A stretch of DNA of 64,000 nt from Chrysophaeum taylorii (lineage: Eukaryota; Sar; Pelagophyceae; Pelagomonadales; Pelagomonadaceae): NCBI GenBank assembly GCA_029834535.1, contig JAQMWT010000435.1, positions 124,001 to 188,000 on the forward strand. The letters are read 5' to 3'. This document shows positions 27,159-37,999 of this stretch, piece by piece; position 1 is the stretch's first letter, and every line of letters begins with the position of its first letter. The notes beneath the pieces were generated by a model, which was not told the DNA's origin, did not search any database, and worked only from the letters and a program-made list of their open reading frames with translations. The position numbers were made by a program, and so were the translations under genes.

Positions 27159-29784
27159 ATGGCGTTGGAGGACTCGCTGTTGTTCAGCGACGAGGAGAAG
27201 GAGGTTGGGAGCAGCAGCAGTAGCGACGACGGCGACGATGAGGATGTCAAGTTGATTCCTCGGCCGTCCGGGAAGCCGAGATTGGCGCCGAGGGTGAGGC
27301 CATTGGCGATGGTGACGCAGCAGCAGCAGGGGCCGCAGGGGCCGCAGATCCCCAAGAAGAACCGGTTCGAGATGTACTCGTACAAGGAGGCCGACAAGGC
27401 GAGCGGGTGGCTGGCGCCCGTGCGGGACGAGAATCAGATCGCGAAGAACCGGAAGAAGGCGGTCGAGGCGAGGAAGGCGGAACTGGCTTCAAAGCGCAAA
27501 AAGACGACGGCCGCGGCGCGAAAGAAGACGAGCACCGAGTGGGGGAATAGCGACGAGGAGGATGAGATCGGCGACACGGATTCGTCGTCGTCGTCGGACG
27601 AAGCACCGGCGACGTCGAAGATGGTCGAGGCGCGCAACAGGCTCAATAATCTCGTAGCTCGTCGCAAGGAGCAGGCGCCGACGCGGCGCAACGGTCGGCG
27701 AGAGGCGAAGAGGCGGCGCGTGATCGACTTGGTCGAGTCGGACGATGCGGCCGACGAGGACGTGGCGCCAGCGGCGAACCGAGGAAGCGTAGGGTCGTCG
27801 GACGAAGACGAGGGGACGGGTCAGGACTTTGGCAGCCGGGACGCGGCGTCGCGGCTGCTCAAGGCGTGTGCCAATTGCTCGGGGCGCATTCAGGCGCGCG
27901 TCGACGAGCGGCTGGCTAGCGAGGCGGAGATTCGCGAGGCGTGCTGCGAAACGCTGCGGCTCCGGCCGCACCAGCAGGTCGGCGTGAACTGGCTGCTGCT
28001 GCTCGAGGAGGTCGGGGTGAACGGAGTGCTCGCCGACGAGATGGGCCTCGGAAAGACCGTCCAGGTGAGCGAGACGCGTGCTTTTATTTGATGGTGTTGT
28101 CGTCCAGGCGATCGCGTACCTGTCGATGGCGCGGAAGCGGCGGAAGCGACGGGGGCTCGACGCGAAGGATCTCGTCGTCGCGCCGGCGTCGACGGTGGAC
28201 AACTGGGCGTCGGAATTCTCGAGATTTTCGCCGAGGACAAAGGTGTGCGTGTACCGCGGGTCGACGGAGGAGCGCGCGGTGATGCGCCAGGAGTTCGACG
28301 GTTCGGCGGACGTCGTTATCACGACCTACACTTGGTGGGAGCGCGACGCGTGCGAGAACGATCGCTCGTTCTTCCGACGAGGGTTCGCGCACCTCGTGCT
28401 CGACGAGGGACACAGCCTAAAGAACCCCGAGGCGAAACGGTCGAAACGGCTGCGCGAGCTCGGGCGACGGTGCGAGCACCGGACAATCTTGTCGGGGACG
28501 CCTATCCAAAACGCCCCCCTCGATCTCCTCGGGCTCCTCGCGTTCTTGATGCCTTCGCTCTTCGACGGCGACCTCGACGCGCTCTCGAGGAAGCTCGACC
28601 TCGACAAGCTCAAGACGACGCTCGTGCCGTTCGTGTTGCGGCGTCTCAAGCGCGACGTCCTCGCGTCGCTTCCCCCAAAAACTACCACCCTCGTGAGCGT
28701 GTATCTCGACGACGCTCAACGAGCGTTGTACGATTCTCGAATCTCCCGACAACTCGATGACGAGAAGAACAATAAGCGCAAGGACGACGCGCTCTTCACC
28801 GAGCTTCGCAAGGCAGCCAACCACCCCATGCTCGTCCGGACCTCCGCATACGAGGGCAAGGTCTTCAATGCCATCGTCGACGCGGCCTTCCGGCGCCAGC
28901 ACTTTGGCGAATCGGTTCACAAATCAAAGATCCGCGCCGAGCTCGAGACTTACTCCGACTTCGACCTCCACCAGCTCTGCCTCGAGTACGAGGAACTCAG
29001 GGACTACGGCCTCAAGAGGGACGCGCTCCTGCAGTCGGCGAAATGCCGCCAACTGCGAATCCTCCTCCCCCAACTCCGGGCGCAGAACCGTCGAGTTCTC
29101 CTCTTCTCGCAGTGGGTCCGCATCCTCGACCTCCTCGGCCTACTCTGCGAGGAGGATCTCGACATGCGCGTCTGTAGGCTCGACGGCAGTACCGACGTCA
29201 CCGAGCGACATCGCTTGATCAAAAAATTCAACAACGGCGACTACGACGTCTTCTTGCTCTCGACGCGCGCGGGCGGCCTCGGGATTAACCTCACCGCCGC
29301 CGACGCCGTTATCCTCCACGACGTCGACTTCAACCCCGAAGTCGACCGCCAGGCCGAGGACCGCGCCCACCGCATCGGCCAGACCAAGCCCGTCACGGTC
29401 TATCGCCTCGTCGCCAAGGACACGGTCGACGAGGTCATCAACGACATCGCCACCAAAAAACGTCGCCTCATCGACGAGGTCATGGCCGACGCCGACGACA
29501 GCCCCGCCAGCAACAACCAAGACTACCGCACGGCGGTCGCCACGGCGATCGAGAGAGTGCTCCGCGACTACCACGCAAAGCACCCCCACCACCACCACCA
29601 CAAGCCCTCCGCGCCGCTGCCGCCGCTTCGAGAAAAGAAGTCTCGAGAAGCGCCCGCCGAGGCGACGACGACCACCTCCTCCTCTTCCAACGGGCCGCCC
29701 GCCCTACCCACGTGCCGCCCGCTGTCCTCCTCCTCCTCATCCTCGTCCTCGTCGTCCACGTTGTCGCCTATCGTCATCTCTTGA
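27159..29784 (+). CDS. SNF2-family chromatin-remodelling ATPase, Fun30/SMARCAD1-like
   Basis: Two exons, 27159-28064 and 28108-29784, around a 43-nt intron (28065-28107) that splits directly after motif I; the product is 860 aa. An acidic/Ser-rich and Lys/Arg-rich N-terminus of 250 residues precedes [25 protein letters not shown] (motif I), [19 protein letters not shown] (II), LSGTPIQN (III), [26 protein letters not shown] (IV), [18 protein letters not shown] (V) and [13 protein letters not shown] (VI). The order and the DEGHSLKN and QWVRILDLL forms suit the Fun30/SMARCAD1 branch, which slides or edits nucleosomes in heterochromatin and DNA-end resection. No CUE domain was evident. A His/Ser/Pro-rich tail closes the protein. 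Confidence 0.9.
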
Positions 29785-30119
29785 GTGGGATGCGCCGCGT
29801 CGTCGTCGTCGTCGAGAGCCTCGCGCCCGCGTGTTCTTTTCTCCCGGGCACGCAGGCCGCCGTCCCTGCTTGTTGCTTGTTGCTGCGGACGACGTTCTTC
29901 ATCATTTTCTCCGGAAGTGACGAGTGGGCTTTGCGTCTCTTTGTTTGGTGTTGTCTGGCGCCGAATCGATGGCATCGTGTAGTTAGTTCATATAGCTAGC
30001 AAGGCGCGAGTCCGATAATTAAGTAAGTAATTAATTACTAAAAAAAAAGAGTCGATAAACCACCCACCCACTCACTCGCCACAAAGCGGAAGCTTCATGC
30101 ATAACCCTCCGTCGGTCGG
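29785..30119. other. Convergent intergenic, nothing recognised
   Basis: 3' flanks of the SNF2 gene and the SPRING-like gene. Contains short TAATTAAGTAAGTAATTAATTA-type AT-rich sequence near 30,015-30,040, followed by a poly-A/GA stretch, possibly a termination or polyadenylation zone. Confidence 0.4.
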
Positions 30120-31216
30120 CTACCAATGCGAGAAGAGGCGCCGCCGACTCTTGTTGTTCTGCTTCCTTTCCGCGTCCTTCGAAGTCGCTTTCGTCTTCTT
30201 TTTTCTCGGCTTTGGCGGCTTCGGTTTCGGCGCCGCCGCCTCTCGCAAGAGGGAGCGGTCCTGCTCGGGCGCGGCGCAGCCCTCGACGCGACACGGAAAG
30301 GTAAACCGCTTCGCACTGGGACCTCGGCCCGCGACGTACGGGTCGGCGCGATCGACGTCGATGCCGTCGGGTTTAAGGTCGGGGTCGACCGAGTTCACCG
30401 ACATCGACGGGTCGAGGACCGCGCGATGCAGACCGAAGCAGTGCTTGAATTTTGACCGAAACGAGTTCTGGTGCAGCACCGAGCCGCTGTTGGTGAGACA
30501 CCGGAAGCGGCAAAGGTCAAAATCGTCGTCGGCAAACGCGAGGAGCGCGTGGCTCGCCCGACGTCGCACCGCCTGGAGCACAGCCGCGTCCGCGCTGACC
30601 TGCGGCAAGTGGGACCACGCGACGCACCGCGACGCACGCAACTGGCGACGCAGTGCTCGTAGATCGCGCAGCACTGTTGCTCGAAAGAGCATTCGTCGCG
30701 CGACGCGCCGCCCGACTCGCCGCCGCAACACCCGGTCTCCTCCTGCGCGACTCGTCGCCTTTGTCTCATCCAAAACGTCTCACGAGCTCCGTGATTCCGC
30801 ACACGTGGCCCCGCGAGTCGGCGACGAGCGTCGCCTGCGTCGGAGCGTCCAGGAGAAGAAACAGAAGACGCGCCGAGCTGCCCCACGTATTCTCGCAGGT
30901 CCCGTCGCCCGTCGAGGTCAACGGCCGCCCCTTCAACGACGGCGGGGCGGGCGGCTTGGTGCCAAGCTGCACCGGCGGCAAACCTGTCGTCGTCGACGAC
31001 TCATCGTGCGCGCGGGAAACCCCGCCTACTCATCGCCTTGTAGTGAACAAACAGGATCCCGCCGCTGCTGAGCGCGGCCTGCCACCACCACCGTTCTATC
31101 GTCGTCGTCGTCGTGACGCATTGCAACAACAACAACCGGCGCACCAATCCGATTGCAGCTACTCGCGTCCGTCGTCGGCGTGGACGGCGCATGGTGCGAC
31201 GCGACGACGCATTCAT
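30120..31216 (-). CDS. SPRING (C12orf49/UPF0454) homologue
   Basis: Four exons are proposed: 31216-31030, 30983-30784, 30742-30638 and 30599-30120, with introns of 46, 41 and 38 nt, all GT..AG and in phase (323 aa). An Arg-rich N-terminus precedes a hydrophobic segment (QAALSSGGILFVHY), then the Cys-rich luminal core of the family: DSRGHVCGITEL, EETGCCGGES, CSFEQQCCAIYEHCVASC, and in the last exon FDLCRFRCLTNSGSVLHQN followed by KHCFGL. Human SPRING has the same series (CCxxYExCVSCC, FxLCxxxCRTSSxSVxHEN, KYCYG). In animals it is a Golgi membrane glycoprotein that licenses site-1 protease and SREBP processing. Here a very basic tail (KPKPPKPRKKKTKATSKD) is added. The start could also be the ATG at 31192. 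Confidence 0.8.
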
Positions 31217-31323
31217 ACATCCAGACACATGATCAAGCCCTTTTTTTGGGGGGGTCCCCGAGTCCTGTCTTTCTTTCCAACGGACGCGAGGTGCTGGCAG
31301 TTGACGATTTTATCATAAGCGCG

Positions 31324-31899
31324 ATGGGTGGCGTCGTCCCCGCCGAGGAGGTCAACGCACGGAAGCGCGCGCGGCGCGCCATCGGGACCGAGGAACTGAG
31401 CGCGCACACGGTCGAAAGCTATTTGACGCTCCAGCGCGACAAGCTAGTCCAGGAAATGGACGCCTTGACCGGAGCATTGGTCCAGGAATTGCACGAGGCG
31501 TGCACCAAGGCCAAGGCGTCGCTCCGTGCGGAATTCGGGCCCGAGGCGCAGGTCGAATCACCCGAGACCTACACGCTCACGATGACAACGACAGCCGGGC
31601 CACACGTTGGTGCCAAGTTCACGCTGAGCGTGGGTCCCGAGTCGTGCTTCATCGGTCGCTCCTCGGGAAAGAAGTTCCGACTCAAGGGCGTCAGTCTCCC
31701 AAAAGACAACGAGGTTTCGACAACGCATGCCAAGATCGAGCTCCAACGCGGTCAGCTCGTCATCGTCGACGTCGGCAGCACGAACGGCACGATCCTCGAC
31801 GGCGTCGAGCTCGACGAGGCCAAACCCTACCCGCTCGAGAAAGGGACCACGATCCACATCGGCTCCTCAAAATTCCACGTTGACGACATTAAAAAGTGA
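31324..31899 (+). CDS. FHA-domain protein
   Basis: 191 aa from the ATG at 31324. The first 75 residues form a charged helix (ESYLTLQRDKLVQEMDALTG), likely a coiled coil. The C-terminal FHA domain (about residues 85-190) has its signature loops: CFIGRSSGKKFRL (GR), VSTTHAKIEL (SxxHxxI, here STTHAKI) and VDVGSTNGTILDG (NG). FHA domains bind phosphothreonine peptides in DNA-damage, splicing and kinase scaffolds. A simple coil plus FHA layout does not reveal the partner. It is divergent from the SPRING homologue. Confidence 0.9.
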   Translation: MGGVVPAEEVNARKRARRAIGTEELSAHTVESYLTLQRDKLVQEMDALTGALVQELHEACTKAKASLRAEFGPEAQVESPETYTLTMTTTAGPHVGAKFTLSVGPESCFIGRSSGKKFRLKGVSLPKDNEVSTTHAKIELQRGQLVIVDVGSTNGTILDGVELDEAKPYPLEKGTTIHIGSSKFHVDDIKK

Positions 31900-32319
31900 T
31901 CATCGGGCCTCCCGCTTTTCACGCGTAGCTCTCTTCTCTAGCTCCGGCGGGCACCCCCGTTGTCGTCGACGCTCTGGCTGGCTGTCGCGTGGACGCGAGC
32001 GGACGCCCTATCTGCTCTCTCACGCACGTCTTTTTTCTTGACGCGCGCGCCCAGGTTCGAAACTCGAGCAGCAGGCAGACAAAGACACGACTCGTATATG
32101 AATATAAGTACACCACCAACGGTAGCACGTATGCACGCAACGAAAGGAGAAGAAGGGCGCGAAGCCCGCCACACGCACGGGGTCCGACCGACCGACCGAC
32201 AGACCGACCGACCTACCTTGGAAAATAGAAAATCAAAGATGCCCCTGCCTGGGGAGAAGACCTTAATAAGGAAGAGGAAGCAGGGAGTGATCGACGGGCG
32301 GTACGAAAGGAGCACCGAC
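31900..32319. other. Intergenic with (GACC)n tract
   Basis: Convergent 3' region. A CCGA/GACC tract lies at about 32,186-32,216. No coding signal. Confidence 0.6.
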
Positions 32320-32787
32320 TCATGACAACATCGGTGGGTGGGCCTTGAGGTATTCTTGGTAGATGACGAACGCCGTGAAGAGGACCGAGACGACCGCGAT
32401 GGCGATTTTCTGGCGTTTCTTCTGGTTCTCCTCGATGGTCGCCTGGCGCTCGTCCCACGCATCCTGGCCGTACTCCGTGATGAACATTTCCTCGAACGTC
32501 GAGTAGCCGCGCTCCTTGAGCTGCTCTTGCATTTTGACGAGCGCATAGCCATTCGGATCGTAAAGGTAGTTATTGTAGCGTTCGACCGCTTCCTCGCGCG
32601 AGCACTGCTCGCGGGTCATGGTTTCGGCGACGATCGACTCGTACTCGTCACTGTTCAAGGTCTTCTGAATGAAGCCGCTCATCGCCGGCGAGAGGAACCC
32701 GGCTGGCGAAACGCGATGGCGGTGCACGAGCGTTGTGGGCGTCGTGAAAGCATGGCAAACAGCGGCGACCAATGCGACCGCTCTCAT
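32320..32787 (-). CDS. Small plastid-targeted membrane protein, unknown
   Basis: 155 aa from the ATG at 32787. A signal peptide (MRAVALVAAVCHA) is followed directly by F (FTTPTTLVHRHRVSP), the heterokont ASAFAP-type cleavage context, so plastid import is likely. The mature part has a helical, charged middle (SIVAETMTREQCSREEAVER, YDPNGYALVKMQEQ). It ends in one transmembrane helix (IAIAVVSVLFTAFVIYQEYL) with a short tail. No named family. It could be an assembly or thylakoid-anchoring factor. Start codons of this gene and the kinase on the other strand are about 20 bp apart. Confidence 0.65.
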   Translation of the reverse strand: MRAVALVAAVCHAFTTPTTLVHRHRVSPAGFLSPAMSGFIQKTLNSDEYESIVAETMTREQCSREEAVERYNNYLYDPNGYALVKMQEQLKERGYSTFEEMFITEYGQDAWDERQATIEENQKKRQKIAIAVVSVLFTAFVIYQEYLKAHPPMLS

Positions 32788-32807
32788 TGTTCTGCAAAAC
32801 TTCAAAA

Positions 32808-33895
32808 ATGATCCTGTGGCTGGTGGTTGCGCGATGTGGAAGTGTTTTGTTCGCCGGGACCATGCAGCGGACGTACGAGACCCTCGCCGACCGCGCCATC
32901 GGGGAGGGGCAGCGGTGGATCGGGATCGCGGGAGGGCCTGGCGCGGGCAAGTCGACCGTGGCGAACGCCGTCGCCGCGACCTGCCTGTCGCGGGGGGTCG
33001 AGGCCGTCGTGCTGCCGATGGACGGCTTTCACTATTCGCGCGCCAGGTTGAAGGAACTGGACCCGCCCGAGGCGGCATCCTTGCTGCCGAGGCGAGGGGC
33101 ACCGCCCACCTTTGATGCCGAGGGGTTTGTGGACGCGCTCGTCGCCGCCAAGCGACGAGGCGCGGCGTCCCTCCCAGCATACTCGAGGGCATTGTCCGAT
33201 CCCGTGCCCGACGCGGTGTGCCTCGAGCCTTCGCACCGCGTCGTCTTGGTCGAGGGAAATTACCTTTTTCTCGGCTTCCTCGACGACGACGACGACGACG
33301 AGATGAGAAGATGGCGCGGCCTTTGTCCTCTCTTCGACGATCGCTGGTTTGTCTCTCCCCGAGGCGGCGTGAAAGAACAGCGCGCGAGACTCGTCCGGCG
33401 CCACCTCGAGACGTGGTCCGACGCCAAGACCAAGCGAGTAGTGTTGTTGTTTCGAGGCATCCTAACGTTGCCGCAGGGCCTGGGCCGGTAAACTTAAACT
33501 GCGCAACTTCCTATCACTCACCGTCCCTCGCAGCTTCTTCGCCGGAGGAGGTATGCCGTCTTGTTGCTTCACGACGGAAAAGCGAGGTGCGCCAGGGCGC
33601 TGCCAAGCGAACTGACTTCAACGACGTCCCCAACGTCGAGACACCCGGCGTTTGGACTTTGTTTCCATTTCACCGTGCTTTCATCAGGCCTGGCTCGTCG
33701 AAAGGACGCGCCCATTTGCCGATCTCCAGGTCGAGACCTTTTAGCCGCCGGGCAGCAATGCGGCCCTCGCGTCTTTGGATTCTTACGTGTGCGGTTTTGG
33801 CAACCGAAAAAAGCCTCGTCTGCGCTAAGCTTGTTGTTGCCGCCGCGCGCTATTGTTTTGTTCGTTGCTGTCCGCCGGCTACAGTCTGGGGCTAG
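32808..33895 (+). CDS. Uridine-kinase/pantothenate-kinase-like P-loop kinase
   Basis: Exon 1 is 32808-33437. The hydrophobic start MILWLVVARCGSVLFAG may be a leader; the ATG at 32862 is an alternative. Motifs: GIAGGPGAGKSTVA (Walker A), LPMDGFHYSRARL (substrate Asp and base contacts), VPDAVCLEPSHRVVLVEGNYL (Walker B region), DDRWFV and RLVRRHLETWSDAKT. This is the YFH7/FrcK-like P-loop kinase group; the phosphorylated substrate is unclear. The expected family ending (KRTDFNDVPNVE) appears in another frame from about 33,587, so an intron of roughly 149 nt (33438-33586) is proposed with weak borders. The residues after PNVE look non-family-like, and the true 3' end may be earlier. Confidence 0.7.
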
Positions 33896-34149
33896 AGAAG
33901 TGTGGTTGCGGTGTGGATGGGGCGTCTACGAGGAGCAAATCCTCCGCGGTTGGCGTCACTCTCCCCTTCCCTCGCGCGAAACGCGACCCAAATAGTTTCT
34001 GCACAATCGAGAGATATCATCGCTAACCCCGAAAGTCTGGCCTTACCCTTAGAGTTTGCTTATTATCACTTACCCCTTAGAAAATCTGTTGTTGTGTGTG
34101 GATATCTCGTGTTAGGATATATGTAGCAGCGCAACTTCTTGATGAGCAA

Positions 34150-37100
34150 ATGGGGACCTCCTCGCGATTGAAAGCGATCAAACAGCGGCGTGTCGTCAAC
34201 CCGACTCACTTTTCAAGCTCGAATGCAAAACGCTTCAGCAATGAGCTCGCCGCACAGCATCGTATCGTCGTTCGCGTCCTCGCTGCAAAAAGGCTGCTGG
34301 CGTCTGATCCCGTCAGCGGGACGAGCGATGCGTGTGCGGCTGTGTGGTGCAGTCGCCTCGACGACACACGAAGCGGGCGAGCCGAGATGCAGCGATCCGC
34401 AGCTTGCCCCGGAAGCGTCGATCCACGCTGGGAATCAGGAAACGAATTTTGTTTCGCGGTCGCTATCGACGCGCCCGAGGACATCAACGAAGGCTGTGTC
34501 GTCGTGTCGCTGCGCGACGAACAGGTATATGTCGCCGAAGCCGTCGACGCGAGTCGTCAGGAAGATGCGATTTACGAACTCGGAGAAGCTGTGCTTCCAT
34601 TCCGCGATCTTTTTTACCGCGGCAAGGCGATGGCCGGCACGCGTACTGTCCAGTTGACGGCACAATGGCTCCAGCTGCGTCGTGCTCCTGGTATGGTCCG
34701 CGTTGCTGGTCAGGTTTTGGTTTCGGCGGTCTTCTTTTTTGCTCGCGGAACCTCCCGTCAGGCTTTTGAAACCGATATCGCGCGCATTTCGGGTACTGAA
34801 AATCTCGTCGAAGATGAGATTCCGGAGGACCGCGCGACCACACCTAAGACACCGCACGTCTTCGAACTGCCTAATACGCCCGTTTTCGACATTCGCGGAC
34901 TCGCTCCATCTCTTGACTTGGGTGAGATGCTGAGGACGCCGCGACGAAAGCCGAGCGATACGACGACTGTTTCACCTCGCGCGCATCTACAACGCCTGCG
35001 CAGAGCGGCGAACCACGCCGAAAAATCGTTGTTGCGCTCAAGCCCGTTGGCGCGAGAGACAATGCAAACGTCGCTACGCGACAGAATCAGAGACGCCTTG
35101 GTCGGTTTGCGAGAACGCGACTCTCGTGCCGCGTCCGCCGGCGCTCTTTGGGCCGAGTTACGGAACGCCGACGATCAGCGCGCCCTGATCTTCATCGACG
35201 AAATCCTCGGACTCCGACAAACCGCTACTGCTGGAGGCATCGCTTCCGGCGTGTTGACCGACGAACTGGCGCCCGTTTCCGCTCGACGGCAGACCCTTGC
35301 GTTGCTCGCGGCCGTCGCGGTCTCGCATCCGCGAGCTTGCGTGCCTCGACTCCGCGCGGCTCTTCGCACGGTGGCGCTGGCGTCGCAGAGCGGTGGCGGC
35401 CCTACGTCGGTTTTTTCGCTCGAGTGCGCCCAGGTTGCTGGTGGTTTAGCACGCGCCGTCTTTCCGCACGCCGCTGTCGCGCGCGGCAGTTGCGTCGCTG
35501 GAGATGCCGACTTCGTCGTGGGAGCACTCATCACCCCGTTCACGCTCATGCTATCAAGGCCTCGGGCGCGAGGACGCCGCTCCGTGGCCGCCTGCGTTGC
35601 CGCGGTCATAGGAGCGTCGTCTGGACCTTGTACGGTGTGGCTTGAACGCTCGGCGGCAAAGCGACCATCGCGCACGCGACCAGCCAGCGTAGTCGAGGAC
35701 TTGAGACGACACTTAGCATCTCGGGGCATCTCGCTTGTGGGAAACGCCATGACCCCCCTGCCAAATTGCACTGGCATGGTGATACATTGTGGGGAAAGCG
35801 AGATGGCCCGCGACCTTTTGAGTGCATTAGAATTTCGCGACGCCTTGCCGCACGATTGGCATCTCGACGCTGACATGATGCTGCGTTTTGAGAACGACGG
35901 CGACGCACAGAACCAAGGGCAGCTTCGCCGAGGTCTGTCGGACGAGCACGAGAGCCTTGCCGCATTCATACTTGCCGTTTGGAGTCCAGTGTCCTTGGAA
36001 TGAATGTTTTTTTTTGCTTTAAAACCACTGTCGTTTCGTTCGAGGACCGTCGCCGTAGGTCTCGCCCGGCGCGGCGGCCATTGCTGCATGGATCGAGGAA
36101 GCGTGTAGGCGACATACGGATGCCCTAGAGCCGTTCTTCGACGCCGCCCAGGCTCTGATCGTTCTCTACCGCACCGCGGCAAGCATGTCCGATGATGCGG
36201 CTGCAAGAAATATCCCAAAAGTCAACGACTCGCAACAACATATCATGGTGCGCGTGGCACAAACGATTGCGGCCGCCATCGCGGAGGCGGCGCCACTCTT
36301 CGCTCGGCACGCCGCTCGCTGCATTGACGGCGAGATTACCGTTGGCATTGTGAATGATTCGGTTGGGTGGCGAGATCGCGTCGCGGCTTTAGAGCTCGTG
36401 GAAATGCTTGCCACGTCGGATTGTTGCTGTGACGCGACCAGTCACCTCTGCGTACCTCTCCTGGAAGCCGCCAACAGAGCGAGACATGATTCTGTACGCG
36501 CTGTGCGGGAGGCGGCACATCGCGCCGTGCTTGCGCTCGAGGCACTTCGCACATCGTCCAAACGTCGTGAGGCGTCCGCTGGAAATCGACGACACGACTC
36601 GCAACACCTCAGCATGATACTCGGCTCGCGGTTCCAGAACAAATTCTTGTCGTCGTCCTGTGAGGCTCCTGCTCCGGCATTCATCAACGCCACCACCGAT
36701 TTGAATCGCTCGAAAAGCTCAGATCTGGTACCGATTCAAGAGGGAATGCCGCCTATCGCGGAACCACCCCGTGCAAACGAGCCGACGAGGCGGATGCTAT
36801 CTGGTGAACTCTCACGTTCCCCCAGTGCGGGCTTGCGTTCGATCGGAATTGGCTCGCAAACATCTCGCTGCTCGTCCGTAAGAAGACGAGAGCTGCCTCA
36901 AGAAAAACCAGACCTCGTCGCACATCCCGTAGTGCGAGAAGGAAGGTGTGACGACGACTTAATAAGCAATGCCGCACATCAAAAGTTCAGTTCCAATCCG
37001 ACGATGGCCGCAATTCGTCAAGAAGTCAGGTCATTGCGGCAGCGCGTAAATAATATCGCAGATCGGTGCGGCGAGTTCCAGTCGATGCTCGCTCGCGGTC

Positions 37101-37627
37101 CCGAACAAGGTTCCTGCCACGAGGCCGAGACCTCCCCAAGATATGCTGATGCGGGGCCTCAGCTGATGATTGACCCAACATGCCGAGACCTAGTGAATCT
37201 GTTAAGAGGTGGTCACGTCGACGAGGCATTTAATCGCGCCTTGTCGAGCGCTGCTCGCGGTCCACTGCGGCACATCCTGAAAGTCGCTTCCCCAACGACA
37301 GACTATTACGCCTTGGATAGCAAGGCCACTCGACCGAAAGTGTTGATGAAGTTGGCAACGCTACTGGTGAGTGATCCAGACGCGCACGTCGATCAGCTGT
37401 TGGTTTGGCTAACTGTCGATCTGGCAGAAGTGGCTGGCACCCTTTCTTCGCACCCTGCTCTAGCCAACGACGTCTTTCACAGAGTAAGAATGCTCGCCTG
37501 CGAGCCTTCTGAGCGTGGCGTCATGGCGTCAGCATTGTTGTTTTCGCTGGAAAATATTTACACGTGTCAACCCGAACATAGTCCGCTCGCAAGGACGACC
37601 ACCACCTGTACTCTGTCGCGCGCGTAA
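34150..37627 (+). CDS. C2-domain plus HEAT-repeat protein, TORTIFOLIA1/SPIRAL2-like C-terminus
   Basis: Exons 34150-35988 and 36059-37627 flank a 70-nt GT..AG intron in phase 0 (1,135 aa). The start is the ATG at 34150. A C2 domain occupies about residues 35-190 (RIVVRVLAAKRLLASDP, CAAVWCSRLDDT, DPRWESGNEFCFAV), which often binds lipids with Ca2+. A helical middle with alpha-solenoid character follows (QTLALLAAVAVSHPRACVPR, RVAALELVEMLATSD, HDSVRAVREAAHRAVLALEA). Then come a Ser-rich linker, a short coiled coil (IRQEVRSLRQRVNNIAD) and a final helical domain (HVDEAFNRALSSAARGPLRH). The order HEAT, coil, helical C-domain recalls plant SPIRAL2/TORTIFOLIA1 microtubule proteins, but the N-terminal C2 does not belong to that family. 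Confidence 0.65.
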
Positions 37628-37999
37628 AGCCCGTCGACGACGCGGCGCATTCCAGCATGTCGTGCTTTGATTTCTAGAAATGAAGTGACTCGCATGGCAC
37701 TATATCCTATGATTAGCTCTTGAATTTCATAGGACCCATAACACGCTGATGACAAGCTTTCCTCGGGCATGTCACGCTAAATGAGAGACGCATATATTAT
37801 AGGAAGCGTGACCTATAGATTGTTGCAGCCCGGCCAGAGGAGGGGGTAGAACTCATAGAGTATAATCCTGCAATGCCGCAAGAAGAAGAAGCACAATAAT
37901 ACACCGCGACTATCAACTCCGGTATGGTGCGTCGCGTCGTCAGCGATGAGAGAGGCGGAACATAGGGATCGTACGTCTACTACATAAAAGCCACTCCCC
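37628..37999. other. Convergent intergenic, nothing recognised
   Basis: AT-richer than neighbours. It separates the C2/HEAT stop (plus) from the acyltransferase stop (minus). No repeat or ORF of note. Confidence 0.5.
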
